Origin: a virus
IMG/VR virus record: IMGVR_UViG_3300018080_000647
Coordinates: 1 to 21,843 of that record
Strand: one strand, 5' to 3'
Length of the DNA: 21,843 bases
The notes beneath the pieces were generated by a model. The model searched no databases. It was not told where the DNA came from and saw only the letters and a program-made list of their open reading frames with translations. A program made the position numbers and the translations under genes. Within the stretch, counting starts at the first letter, position 1. Each line of letters opens with the position of its first letter. Below are positions 13,770 to 21,843 of the stretch, in pieces.

Positions 13770-15413
13770 ATGCCTACATATAATGTTTCTACTCAGTTTA
13801 AAGGAATTGACAGAGTATCAAACGCATTTATAAATATGGGCAGGAATGCGCAATCTTTCCGTAAAAAAGCAACTGGATCTTTTAAAGCCGCAAGCAAACA
13901 GGGATCACTTTTTGGCGCTGTACTCGGTGGTAATTTGGTATCTGGCGGGATACAGTCTTTACTTTCAAAAGCACAAGAATTACCAAAAGAATTTAAAGAA
14001 ATTGCTCAAAGATCACAAGCAATGGAAACGGCGTTTCGTTCTGTATTTGGAAAAGACTCACAAAATCAATTACAATTTGTAAGGGATAATGCTTTTTCTA
14101 TGGGACTGGAAATTGAATCAGCATCAAACGCCTATAAAGATATTGCTGCTGCCGCCAAAGGTTCCGCCATTGCAAATACGGAAGTTCAAAAAGTTTTTAT
14201 CGGTGTTTCTAAAGCGGCTACAAGTTTACAGCTTGACTCTGAAAAAACAGGTGGTGCTCTTACAGCACTATCACAAATGATATCAAAAGGAAAAGTACAG
14301 GCTGAGGAGCTACGAGGTCAACTTGGCGAACGAATACCGGGTGCGTTCCAAATTGCAGCACGTGCTATGAATATGACAACCGGAGAACTGGATAAGTTTA
14401 TGAGTGATGGTAAACTTACTGCTGAAAAGTTTATACCTGCTTTTGCTAATCAGTTAGAAAAAGAATTCGGAAAATCAGCTATAGAAGCATCAAAAAGTTT
14501 TCAGGCCGCTGAAAATAGATTTAAAAATGTTTCATTTTTTTTCAAGCGAGATGTTGGTACAATTATTTTACCAGCACTTTCAACAATGATGACAGAGGTA
14601 TCTAAAATAATAAAACCAATTTCAAAATGGGCGCAGGCAAATAGAGAATTATTACAAACAAAAATATCTAATTTTATAGATATTATAATTGTAAAAATAA
14701 AAGAATTTACTCCTATGATTAAAACTGCTTTTAATTTCATAAAAGATAACCGAAGCGTTATAATCGGAATTGCGAAAGCATTTTTAATTTGGAAAGCGGC
14801 AACGTTAGTGACTACGATAGCATTACAGGGAATGAATGTAATCGGTATTATCGGAAAAGTTATGCAGTTTACAAGAATAATTTTTAAAATTGCAAAAGCT
14901 AAGGGTATATGGACTGCCGCACAATGGGCATTAAATGTTGCAATGAGTGCGAATCCAGTAGGTCTTATAATTGCTGGCGTAACTGCTCTTATTGCGGTTG
15001 GAGTTTTGCTTTATAAAAATTGGGATAAAATAAAAGATTTTTTTGCTGGTCTTTTTCCTGTTTTTAAAAAAGTTGGTGAAACAGTTTTTAAGTTTTTAAT
15101 TACACCTATAAAATTATTACTCGGTTTAATTGCAAAAATTCCCGGAGTTGGTAAGTTTGCAGACATGGGACTTGAAAAAATAAACCAATTTGAGAATAAA
15201 ATGTTTGGAAATAATGAACCTCTTATTAGTACCAATAATAATAATAAGATTTTCGGTAATGAGCAAGCACCTAACAGAAATGCAGAGGAAGGACGTAGAC
15301 AAATTTCAGGTAATGCTGAAATAGGAATAAGGGCAGAGGCTGGGACTGAAGTTGTTAATTTTAACAATGGACTAAATGGTGTAGATTTTGCGTTTGCGGG
15401 GACTAATCAATAA
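13770..15413 (+). CDS. Tail tape measure protein
   Basis: A 547-residue protein following the chaperones. Residues about 75-270 hold the tape-measure N-terminal domain, with the hallmark stretch ending EELRGQLGERIPGAF (179-193), GELDKFMSDGKLTAEKF and AFANQLEKEFG. Two hydrophobic regions follow, about 329-364 and 396-415 (ANPVGLIIAGVTALIAVGVL), then YKNWDKIKDFF, a combination common in tape measures whose hydrophobic parts help DNA cross the inner membrane. The tail end is Asn/Gly-rich. It sets tail length; at roughly 0.15 nm per residue it predicts a tail near 80 nm. GGAGGG upstream overlaps the end of the frameshifted chaperone, so translation of the two may be linked. Confidence 0.92.
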   Translation: MPTYNVSTQFKGIDRVSNAFINMGRNAQSFRKKATGSFKAASKQGSLFGAVLGGNLVSGGIQSLLSKAQELPKEFKEIAQRSQAMETAFRSVFGKDSQNQLQFVRDNAFSMGLEIESASNAYKDIAAAAKGSAIANTEVQKVFIGVSKAATSLQLDSEKTGGALTALSQMISKGKVQAEELRGQLGERIPGAFQIAARAMNMTTGELDKFMSDGKLTAEKFIPAFANQLEKEFGKSAIEASKSFQAAENRFKNVSFFFKRDVGTIILPALSTMMTEVSKIIKPISKWAQANRELLQTKISNFIDIIIVKIKEFTPMIKTAFNFIKDNRSVIIGIAKAFLIWKAATLVTTIALQGMNVIGIIGKVMQFTRIIFKIAKAKGIWTAAQWALNVAMSANPVGLIIAGVTALIAVGVLLYKNWDKIKDFFAGLFPVFKKVGETVFKFLITPIKLLLGLIAKIPGVGKFADMGLEKINQFENKMFGNNEPLISTNNNNKIFGNEQAPNRNAEEGRRQISGNAEIGIRAEAGTEVVNFNNGLNGVDFAFAGTNQ

Positions 15414-16660
15414 TGTCATGGCAAGATCGTTTACGTCAAAACATAACTCTAACATCTCCACTGGGGACGATATTTGAACCTAAATGGATAGGTAACGAAC
15501 GTTCAAAAGAAAAAAAACTAGGTTTATTCACATACCCTAATGTGGCGGGGACGGTAGTTCAGGATTTAAATATTAGTTCTACGCGGTGGCCGCTTACTGT
15601 TTATTTTTCAAACAGTGATCATGATTTAGACTCTGAGGATTTTTGGAACGCATTAGATGAAACTGGATTATGGAGAGTTATACACCCCACAAAAGGATTA
15701 GTTGATTTACAATTAGTTTCTGCAAGTGAAAACGTACAGCCAGTCACTGATGGAAATTATACAGTTTTTAATTTAGAATTTATCCAACCTGCTGGAGTTG
15801 ACGTTTTACAATCAGGCGAAGCTCAAAAAAGTTTACTCGATAGACTACTTGACGCGCTTAATGATAATGCACTCACTCAGTTTGCTGATCAAGTAGAGGC
15901 GGTATCTGACGCTGCGCGAACGGCTGTAAATAATGCTGTCAAGTCTGTAAATGGTGCTATTGATTCTGTACTCGGCCCCATTGCTCAAATTGATGATGCT
16001 ATTGATTCAGCATATACAGGTATAGGTAGAAGTATTGATAACGCCATAGACGCGGTAACTCTTGCCCCTGAGCAACTTGCTGGATCATTACAAAATTTAG
16101 TACAATTACCTGCACGTGCTACGCTTTCATCGTCTCAAAAATTAGCAGTATTTAGTAATTTAATTTCAGAAGTTTCTAAATTAGAGGGAACTACAAAAGA
16201 AACATTTGCCGTTAAGGATTTGGTTTTGTCAGCGGCGAATGGTGCTATTTCTATTATAGCCGCAAACACAGACGCTCAGACTCGGACTGATATTGTTAAT
16301 CAAGTAGAAAATATATCATCGTCATTTGATAATATTGTAAACACTCTCAGTAACGATCAGGATAATGTTGAAACTGATAAATTAGAAGATCAGTATATTT
16401 CACAGGAAACAAGTTATCCGCAAAATTTAATTTTAGCATCTGCGGCGATTAGATTTTTATTACAAGCGTCTGCTGATTTGTCAATAGAAAAAAGATTTAT
16501 TTTAAAAGAATATCGGCTACCAATTTTTATAACGATTAAAGAATATGGAACGGATGAATTGTTAGATTATTTTTATGAAACAAACAAAATAGAAAAAGAA
16601 GATTTTTTATTACTTCCGCCCGGGCGTGAAGTTGTTGTATATCCCGGAGTGATAGTATAA
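15413..16660 (+). CDS. DNA circularisation protein N-terminal domain (Mu gpN-like)
   Basis: A 415-residue protein whose first 100 residues (MSWQDRLRQNITLTSPLGTI, FEPKWIGNERSKEKKLGLFT, YPNVAGTVVQDLN and the strand TVFNLEFIQPAG) match the DNA_circ_N family that includes Mu gpN. In Mu this is a tail baseplate-hub protein, despite the historical family name. The remainder is mostly helical and Ala/Asn/Asp-rich (AVNNAVKSVNGAIDSVL, IDDAIDSAYTGIGRSIDNAI) with a compact end (FILKEYRLPIFITIKEYG, LLPPGREVVVYPG). It should join the tape measure and tube to the gpP hub. Start and stop both use one-base TAATG overlaps. Confidence 0.85.
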   Translation: MSWQDRLRQNITLTSPLGTIFEPKWIGNERSKEKKLGLFTYPNVAGTVVQDLNISSTRWPLTVYFSNSDHDLDSEDFWNALDETGLWRVIHPTKGLVDLQLVSASENVQPVTDGNYTVFNLEFIQPAGVDVLQSGEAQKSLLDRLLDALNDNALTQFADQVEAVSDAARTAVNNAVKSVNGAIDSVLGPIAQIDDAIDSAYTGIGRSIDNAIDAVTLAPEQLAGSLQNLVQLPARATLSSSQKLAVFSNLISEVSKLEGTTKETFAVKDLVLSAANGAISIIAANTDAQTRTDIVNQVENISSSFDNIVNTLSNDQDNVETDKLEDQYISQETSYPQNLILASAAIRFLLQASADLSIEKRFILKEYRLPIFITIKEYGTDELLDYFYETNKIEKEDFLLLPPGREVVVYPGVIV

Positions 16661-17910
16661 TGGCACGCCCTACTCCAGGAAAGCAATACACTATCGTAAC
16701 TGGCGATAACCTAACAAAAATAGCTACTATTGCATATGGTGACGGCACTAAATGGCCTAAAATATATAATGCTAATCAAACACGATTAAAAAGCGGTGAC
16801 CCTAATTTAATTTTTCCCGGAGAGGTTATTTTAATTCCTAAACTTTCGGAACTAAAAAATTTAGAAGACGGCGACATAGTAGAAAAAGAAGGACGTGACA
16901 AGGTACGAATGATTATAAACGATACTGATATACCATTTCAGGCTATAAGTATTTTTCGCACTATGGATACCGCAGCAGACGGTTGGGAAAGTTCTATAGG
17001 ATGGAACCCCGGAGATGATGAAAATATAGACGCCGCAACGAAACCATACGGATATCAAAATGCTTCTATTTATATCGGTGGCAAAATAATAATAAATGGT
17101 TCTCTATATGATGTTACACCGACACTTGATAATAATAAACGTGGTAAAAATTTAGTCGGTTGGTCTTTTACTGCAGACGCTATTGACTCGACAATAAAGC
17201 CGCCTTATGAAGTTTCTAATTATACACTTCGGCAACGTGCTAAGGATTTAATTGAACCGTTTGGAATTTCAATTAAATGGAGTATTGATGATGATTTAAA
17301 ATTTGACAAAATGACAGCGTCCCCGACCGATACAGTATTTTCACATTTGCTGAAATATGCAAAACAAAGGGGAGTTTTAATATCGTCAACAAAAACAGGC
17401 GACCTTGAGTTTTTACGTGCAAATACAGGCGGTGAGTCTGTTGGCACTATTGAAGAGGGAGAGCAGGGATTTTTAGAATACACCGCAAAATTTGAAGGCA
17501 GGAAACGATTTAATGCGTATAAAGCAATCGGTCAAAGTCCGGGATCAAATAGCAAATTTGAAATAGCAAAAGATGACTCAGTTCCAAAGTCACGAATGAA
17601 AACATTTAACAATCCTGACACTACAAAAGGTGATTTAAAATCAGCGGCAGAATGGGAACGTTCAAAACAATTAGCTGATGCACTGACAATTCCATTTAAT
17701 GCTACAGGATTTTATGCTCCTAATGATGAACTATTTCAAGAAAATACAATTATAACGGTTAAAAGCCCTGTCCTTTCTATTAAAAAAGGATTTAATTTTT
17801 TAATAAAACGTGTTAATTATACATTAGAAAATGGAGGACGTAGCACTAAATTATCGTTAGTTCCTCCGCAAGTTTATACAGGCGAGCAAATACCTGATAT
17901 TTTTATTTAA
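16660..17910 (+). CDS. Baseplate hub protein: LysM domain fused to Mu gpP-like protein
   Basis: A 416-residue protein in two parts. Residues 8-58 (KQYTIVTGDNLTKIATIAYG, WPKIYNAN, FPGEVILIP) are a LysM domain, a peptidoglycan-binding or baseplate-structural module. From about 70 onwards the protein resembles Mu gpP (gp44), the hub related to T4 gp27 and P2 gpD: VRMIINDTDIPFQAISIFRT, SIGWNPGDDE, a tail-hub fold with YGYQNASIYIGG, then LRQRAKDLIEPFGI and TDTVFSHLLKYAKQRGVLIS. P2 carries LysM as a separate small protein (gpX); no separate gene is present here, so the fusion probably replaces it. SD is GGAG about ten bases upstream. Confidence 0.87.
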   Translation: MARPTPGKQYTIVTGDNLTKIATIAYGDGTKWPKIYNANQTRLKSGDPNLIFPGEVILIPKLSELKNLEDGDIVEKEGRDKVRMIINDTDIPFQAISIFRTMDTAADGWESSIGWNPGDDENIDAATKPYGYQNASIYIGGKIIINGSLYDVTPTLDNNKRGKNLVGWSFTADAIDSTIKPPYEVSNYTLRQRAKDLIEPFGISIKWSIDDDLKFDKMTASPTDTVFSHLLKYAKQRGVLISSTKTGDLEFLRANTGGESVGTIEEGEQGFLEYTAKFEGRKRFNAYKAIGQSPGSNSKFEIAKDDSVPKSRMKTFNNPDTTKGDLKSAAEWERSKQLADALTIPFNATGFYAPNDELFQENTIITVKSPVLSIKKGFNFLIKRVNYTLENGGRSTKLSLVPPQVYTGEQIPDIFI

Positions 17911-17911
17911 T

Positions 17912-18466
17912 ATGAAAACATATACTGGAAAAGTTTTATCACAAGAAATTAAAAAAAATCGTGACGGCGAAAACGATGTGAGAATGTTATCGGTTGAGAT
18001 AACTGAACCAGACGACATACAGGAAATACAGCAGATATTTTTATCAGGAGAAGACAACGCACCTGCTCCCGGTGATGATGTTGTCATACTTGAAATTTCT
18101 GAAACATATAAAATTGTTATTGCTATTGAGGATGGTGTTACACCGTCTGTTGAAGTTGGCGAGAGAGCAATGTATTCACGTGATGATAATGTCGTAAAGG
18201 CTTTTGTTTATTTAAAAAATGACGGTCAAATGATTTTAAATGGCGATGGAGATTTTGCAGTAAGATATAATGAACTAGAAACTGCATTTGAAGTGTTGCG
18301 GGCAGATTTAAATGATTTAGTTACAACATATAATTCTCATACGCACCCGACCGCACCAACTGGCCCCGTTAGCGTTCCTTCTTCACTAGGCATAGAGTCT
18401 TTTGCAGATATAACGCCGTCAAAAATTGATTCTATTGAAGTTCCTCCTGCGAGCAAGTTTGCGTAA
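17912..18466 (+). CDS. Baseplate spike (Mu gp45 / P2 gpV-like)
   Basis: A 184-residue spike. The N-terminal 70 residues form an OB-fold-like domain (TYTGKVLSQEI, APAPGDDVVILEI). A short beta stretch (KAFVYLKNDGQMILNGDG) is followed by a helix (RYNELETAFEVLRADLNDLV) and the apex, SHTHPTAPTGPVS, with His143 and His145. Paired His residues at the apex of P2 and Mu-type spikes hold an iron ion that hardens the tip, and this H-x-H is well placed for the same role. A trimer would sit under the hub and pierce the outer membrane, pointing to a Gram-negative-type envelope. One base separates it from the hub stop; there is no evident SD, so coupling is likely. Confidence 0.88.
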   Translation: MKTYTGKVLSQEIKKNRDGENDVRMLSVEITEPDDIQEIQQIFLSGEDNAPAPGDDVVILEISETYKIVIAIEDGVTPSVEVGERAMYSRDDNVVKAFVYLKNDGQMILNGDGDFAVRYNELETAFEVLRADLNDLVTTYNSHTHPTAPTGPVSVPSSLGIESFADITPSKIDSIEVPPASKFA

Positions 18467-18478
18467 AAGGTATAAAAA

Positions 18479-18916
18479 ATGACAGATATTTATCAAGGAG
18501 ATCCTAAAATATATGTAAACGCTGAGGGTGCAGATTTTAATTTTCCCGGTAATGCAGGCCAACCAAAAATGGAGCAAGGCGTAGAAAATTTAGCAGTAAT
18601 TTCACTTTTAACCGATGAAGGATGGGAAGGAAATTTTTATCTAAAAACACAAGATGAAAAAATAGGTAGCGGTTTTCGTGTTGCAAACGAACAGCCGATA
18701 ACATTGTCAAATTTGGAAAATATAAGACAAACCACAATAAAAGCATTAAGTAATCCAGCATTTGGAAAAGTTATACCGAACGTAACGGCAAACGTAGGGA
18801 ATAGAATAAATAATAGAATTGTAATTGAGCCCCCCGGAAAAGACGCTCAGGAAATTGTTTTAAATAAAAACGGATTTAATTGGATTTTACAATCTGAAAA
18901 AGATGAGGAACTATAA
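18479..18916 (+). CDS. Baseplate protein gp46-like (GP46 family)
   Basis: A 145-residue protein between spike and baseplate J genes, the Mu order. It begins MTDIYQGDPKIYVN and has the family element VENLAVISLLTDEGWEGNFY, the equivalent of the conserved 'AV..SLFTD.RA' and 'GWWG' region; the rest includes LENIRQTTIKALSNPAFGKV and a final strand. It corresponds functionally to the gp25/gpW wedge components that join the sheath start to the baseplate. AAAAGGT precedes the ATG by six bases and is fused to the previous TAA. Confidence 0.83.
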   Translation: MTDIYQGDPKIYVNAEGADFNFPGNAGQPKMEQGVENLAVISLLTDEGWEGNFYLKTQDEKIGSGFRVANEQPITLSNLENIRQTTIKALSNPAFGKVIPNVTANVGNRINNRIVIEPPGKDAQEIVLNKNGFNWILQSEKDEEL

Positions 18917-20101
18917 ATGTCAGTAACTATACCAAAAACACAGGATTTAGTGACTCGTAATGTCACGACATTTGAGAGCAAACTAAGTCAATCAGTCCCG
19001 GCGGCAGATAAATCATTTTTACGTGTTTTGTCTGTCGCTTTGGCGGCTATTGAAACAGAGGTAATTAGAAAACTTATTTTTGAATCAAAACAAAATATCG
19101 GATTAACTGCTTCAGGTAGTGGTCTTGATGAATTGTACTTTGGAAAAATTGGCGCTCGTAATCCTGCAGAGGCATGCGTATTGACCGGGACGATTAGCGC
19201 AGATACTGCCGCAACACTACCAGCTACAATTTCGTTTGTAGGGGACAGTAACGGTGTTTTATATTTTCCCGATTCAAGTTATACAGAGTCAGGCGGTGTA
19301 ATTACGGCAACGGTTACCGCCGATGAACTTGGATTAACTGGAAATTTAGAAGTAGGGGACACTCTTTCAATTAGTTCAAAAATATCCGGTGTGGGTTCTG
19401 TACTTACGGTTACAAGTGTTGATAATCTCGGAGTAGAACAGGAAAGTGATGAAGATTATCGGCAGCGTGGACTTGACTCTGAAAGACTAATTACAGGTGG
19501 CGGGAACTCTGCCGATTATAGAATATGGGCTGAGGCTGTTAATGGTGTGACACGTGCATATCCTTACGCAGGGTTACCGTATCCAGATGATCCGCTTGAC
19601 GCTGTCCCACCTGATAGAGTCGTTTATGTCGAGGCAAATACGGATATTGACCCTGACGGCATAGCACCGTCAACGTTAATTGATGAAGTTAGGGACGCAA
19701 TAAATAACGACCCCGTAACTGGAATTGATAACGAGCCATTAGGACTTGTCGATGAAAGTTTATATGTTGAGTCCATACGCCGAACTACTTTATATTTTGA
19801 AGTACGTGGATTAAATGTACCTGCTGCGGATGAGTCTTCTATACAATCACAAATTGAGTCTGCTCTTAGTTCATATTCTCGCTCACTACGTCCTTATGTT
19901 GAAGGTCTTGATTTTGTTGGAGACAAAAACGACACAATAACTGATCTTACCGTTTCCGATTTGGTACAAGGTATTTTAACATCTGTTGGCGGAGATGCTG
20001 AGGGTGTTACATTCGGACTTTCTGTAGGTGTGAACATTCCACGATACACACTTGGAGAGGGAGAAATGGCAAAAAGTGGAGGCGTAACGTATGTCGCTTG
20101 A
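18917..20101 (+). CDS. Baseplate J-like wedge protein (Mu gp47)
   Basis: A 394-residue Baseplate_J family protein. Typical blocks are GSGLDELYFGKIGARNPAEA near 67-86, a beta domain (AATLPATISFVGDSNGVLYF), SDEDYRQRGLDSERLITGGG near 187-206, SADYRIWAEAVNGVTRAYPY near 209-228, and a C-terminal part with LRPYVEGLDFVGD and TLGEGEMAKSGGVTYV. Such wedge proteins build the hexagonal baseplate and connect to gp48 and the fibres. SD is GAGGA eight bases upstream. The 3' end overlaps the next gene by eleven bases. Confidence 0.92.
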   Translation: MSVTIPKTQDLVTRNVTTFESKLSQSVPAADKSFLRVLSVALAAIETEVIRKLIFESKQNIGLTASGSGLDELYFGKIGARNPAEACVLTGTISADTAATLPATISFVGDSNGVLYFPDSSYTESGGVITATVTADELGLTGNLEVGDTLSISSKISGVGSVLTVTSVDNLGVEQESDEDYRQRGLDSERLITGGGNSADYRIWAEAVNGVTRAYPYAGLPYPDDPLDAVPPDRVVYVEANTDIDPDGIAPSTLIDEVRDAINNDPVTGIDNEPLGLVDESLYVESIRRTTLYFEVRGLNVPAADESSIQSQIESALSSYSRSLRPYVEGLDFVGDKNDTITDLTVSDLVQGILTSVGGDAEGVTFGLSVGVNIPRYTLGEGEMAKSGGVTYVA

Positions 20102-20888
20102 AAAAGTATGTGAACTTTTAGTTAGAGCGTCACTTCCAAAAGGTGCAGCGTGGGAACCGAAAACAAACGGTAATTATGACAAAGTTATATCCGCAACTGG
20201 CGAAATTATAAAAGAAATTTGTGAACGTGCTGAAAATGCTCGACATGTTCGTGATCCGCAGAATACTTTTTTGCTCGATGATTTAGAGCGTGAATTTGGT
20301 ATTTTAAAAAACGAAGCATTTACAGAACAACAGAGGCGTGATAATCTTTCTGCTAAAATAAATATGGTTCCTGGAAATGGTACAGCAGATGATTTACAGT
20401 CTGCACTTGACGCCGCTGGTTTTGATTTACAGGTACATAAAAACAATCCTGCTGTTGACCCTGCTATTTTTTTAGATCAGGCGTTTCAAATGGTGGCAGG
20501 TGGTGATAATGCGTATGCTGGTAGACCTGACGCATACGCCGGACGTATAGGCGGAGAGTTGCTTGTAAATGGATCAGTTTTTGAGCAGGTTGAAGCGTAC
20601 CTCATGCAGGCAAACGGTTCAACCTCTTACGCTGGTAATAGTAATGCAATATCAGGTTATTTTGAGAGTATAAAAAGAACTCCGATTGAGTATACTATAC
20701 CAACTGATCCAGACACATGGGGATTTGTTTTTTTTATCGGTGGTGACGCTACACGAAACGTAAGCGGAGAACTTACAGATATTGAACAGGCAGAAGTAGA
20801 ATTAGTGAGAAAAGAAGAATTAAAAAGAATTATTTTATCGATTAAGCCTATGTATACATGGGCAGGATTGATAATTACATACACATAA
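20091..20888 (+). CDS. Baseplate/tail protein gp48-like (DUF2313, YmfQ family)
   Basis: A 265-residue protein starting inside the baseplate J gene behind GGAGG. The N-terminus carries the family's 'LLP-x-G-x-AW' element as VRASLPKGAAWEP (11-23), followed by a helical region ending in a QQRRDNLSAKI segment. A central insert (about 133-190) has short repeated motifs: AYAG at 141 and 148, SYAG at 179. The end (RKEELKRIILSIKPMYTWAG, then LIITYT) is the usual closing strand of the family. In Mu this protein lies between baseplate J and the fibre gene and contributes to the wedge or fibre attachment. Function is inferred from family and order. Confidence 0.82.
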   Translation: MSLEKVCELLVRASLPKGAAWEPKTNGNYDKVISATGEIIKEICERAENARHVRDPQNTFLLDDLEREFGILKNEAFTEQQRRDNLSAKINMVPGNGTADDLQSALDAAGFDLQVHKNNPAVDPAIFLDQAFQMVAGGDNAYAGRPDAYAGRIGGELLVNGSVFEQVEAYLMQANGSTSYAGNSNAISGYFESIKRTPIEYTIPTDPDTWGFVFFIGGDATRNVSGELTDIEQAEVELVRKEELKRIILSIKPMYTWAGLIITYT

Positions 20889-20901
20889 AAAGGACATTAA
20901 A

Positions 20902-21690
20902 ATGATACAATACAGTACTTTAACAAACGTAACCGGGAGTTTTCCTAATTACACAGGAAAAAATGCTACAGGTGCGGGGGCAACTGACGGCACGCCGTTC
21001 GTAGCCGCTTTTATAGATGATATATGGGGGCGTTTTCAAGCGTTAATGGATAGAGCAGATTTAACACCGAATGCTATAACAGAGTCGGCAAGTGCTTCAC
21101 AGCATATTGACTCACTAAAAAAAGGATTTGCTCTCGGTGCTGGATATGTCGTTCAGTATATGAAAGCAGACTCTCCGGCAACTAATGGCGATAGGGTTTT
21201 ACTTTTAACAGGGCAGGGTATTTTACGTGCAAGTTATCCTGAACTTGACGCTGCTGTCTATGTCGGCGATGCAAATAACGCAGCAGTAGCAGCGGCAGGA
21301 GGTGCTTTTTTCCGTGCTGATAATTCAGACGGTAGTTCACCGAGTACCACAGGCGTATATTTAATTATGCCTGAAACTCGTGGTAGAGTACCTCGTGGTG
21401 ATGATGCTGCGGCGAGTGTTGACCCCGATGGTGCAAGTCGATATTTGGGTGATAATCAGGCTGATGCTTTTCAGGGGCATAAAATGGGAATAGAGGACGG
21501 CAGCGGTAATGTTTTTGTTTCAACAAATCAAGCCCTGACCGGGTCAACCGACAGGGTAGTAGGAACAGGGTCACCAGCAAATTCTATAAGGGCGGCTGGT
21601 TTTTTCACTGACGGCACTAACGGAACCCCTCGCATTGACGAAGAAACCCGCATGGCTAACTTTCAAACAAAATGGGCAATTACTTATTAA
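20902..21690 (+). CDS. Tail fibre protein with collar-type domain
   Basis: A 262-residue protein after the last baseplate gene. The N-terminal 70 residues (including FVAAFIDDIWGRFQALMDRA and a helix with HIDSLKKGF) look like a baseplate-attachment region. The remainder resembles the phage tail collar domain: GDRVLLLTGQGILRASYPEL, then MPETRGRVPRGDDA, NQADAFQGHKMG and a closing RIDEETRMANFQTKWAITY like the conserved 'E-T-R-x-x-N' end of collar fibres. It is short for a host-range fibre, so it may be a fibre base or one of several tip proteins. SD AAAAAGGA merges with the previous TAA. Confidence 0.78.
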   Translation: MIQYSTLTNVTGSFPNYTGKNATGAGATDGTPFVAAFIDDIWGRFQALMDRADLTPNAITESASASQHIDSLKKGFALGAGYVVQYMKADSPATNGDRVLLLTGQGILRASYPELDAAVYVGDANNAAVAAAGGAFFRADNSDGSSPSTTGVYLIMPETRGRVPRGDDAAASVDPDGASRYLGDNQADAFQGHKMGIEDGSGNVFVSTNQALTGSTDRVVGTGSPANSIRAAGFFTDGTNGTPRIDEETRMANFQTKWAITY

Positions 21691-21699
21691 GGATAAAAT

Positions 21700-21843
21700 A
21701 TGAAAACAGTAATATATAATTCAGATGATATTATAATCGGATTCGATACGCCTCAAATTGATCCGATAGAAACTAAAAAGAAAATAAAAACAAAATTTTC
21801 AAAACTTCCAGAGGTTAAAGAATTTGAGCAGGAAAAAAGCAAA
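21700..21843 (+). CDS. Small downstream protein, cut off by window end
   Basis: The ATG at 21700 is preceded by TAAGGA, in which the stop of the fibre gene forms part of the SD. The 48 visible residues (MKTVIYNSDDIIIGFDTPQI, then DPIETKKKIKTKF and ending FEQEKSK) stay open to the last base. Position right after a fibre gene is usual for fibre assembly chaperones or small fibre-associated proteins, but the visible part shows no recognised motif. Confidence 0.6.
   Translation, partial: MKTVIYNSDDIIIGFDTPQIDPIETKKKIKTKFSKLPEVKEFEQEKSK

Noticed and set aside
13805-13832. TTGACA with TATAAA 16 bases later inside the tape measure gene
   Set aside because: The spacing to the next in-frame ATG is only one base, there is no gene start here, and an AT-rich coding sequence gives such matches by chance.
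20902-21690. Diversity-generating retroelement target in the fibre gene
   Set aside because: No second copy of the fibre 3' end and no reverse transcriptase are present in the window.

Overview
This window is the late structural region of a temperate tailed phage or prophage. Every recognisable gene is on the + strand, packed end to end with 1-11 base overlaps or short gaps. The DNA is AT-rich by eye. It uses near-consensus sigma70-type promoters (TTGACA-17-TATAAT), ordinary Shine-Dalgarno (SD) sites (AAGGA/GGAGG) and the standard stops including TGA. No host marker gene is present. A low-GC Gram-negative host fits a Mu-type contractile tail, but the genus cannot be named from this sequence.

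Layout. 1-111: control region with three GTTAAC palindromes and a consensus promoter that appears to give a leaderless small-terminase mRNA; a cos site, if present, would be expected near here. 112-2975: packaging (Nu1-like TerS, GpA-type TerL). 2991-10572: a head module in lambda order: gpW-like, gpB portal, gpC-like protease with a nested Nu3-like scaffold, gpD-like decoration protein, gpE capsid, two small gpFI-position genes and a gpFII-like connector. It is interrupted at 4896-6442 by three beta-rich genes of unknown function. 10572-21690: a contractile tail in Mu order: terminator/completion protein, sheath, tube, frameshifting chaperones, tape measure, DNA-circularisation protein, LysM-gpP hub, spike, gp46, baseplate J, gp48 and a collar-type fibre. 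21700-end: a partial small gene. No stretch over 300 bases lacks a gene.

How it works together. Terminase packages DNA through the portal into a procapsid built from the capsid protein, scaffold and protease. Decoration and connector proteins finish the head, and a separately assembled contractile tail is attached. The most distinctive features are: two promoters with identical geometry (TATAAT, 7 bases, ATG) that predict leaderless mRNAs for TerS and the gpW-like protein; a third promoter with a structured leader before the protease; a hidden -1 frameshift extension of the tail chaperone (13611-13769) with slippery heptamer and downstream hairpin; an in-frame scaffold start inside the protease gene; and the three-gene beta-rich cassette between portal and protease.
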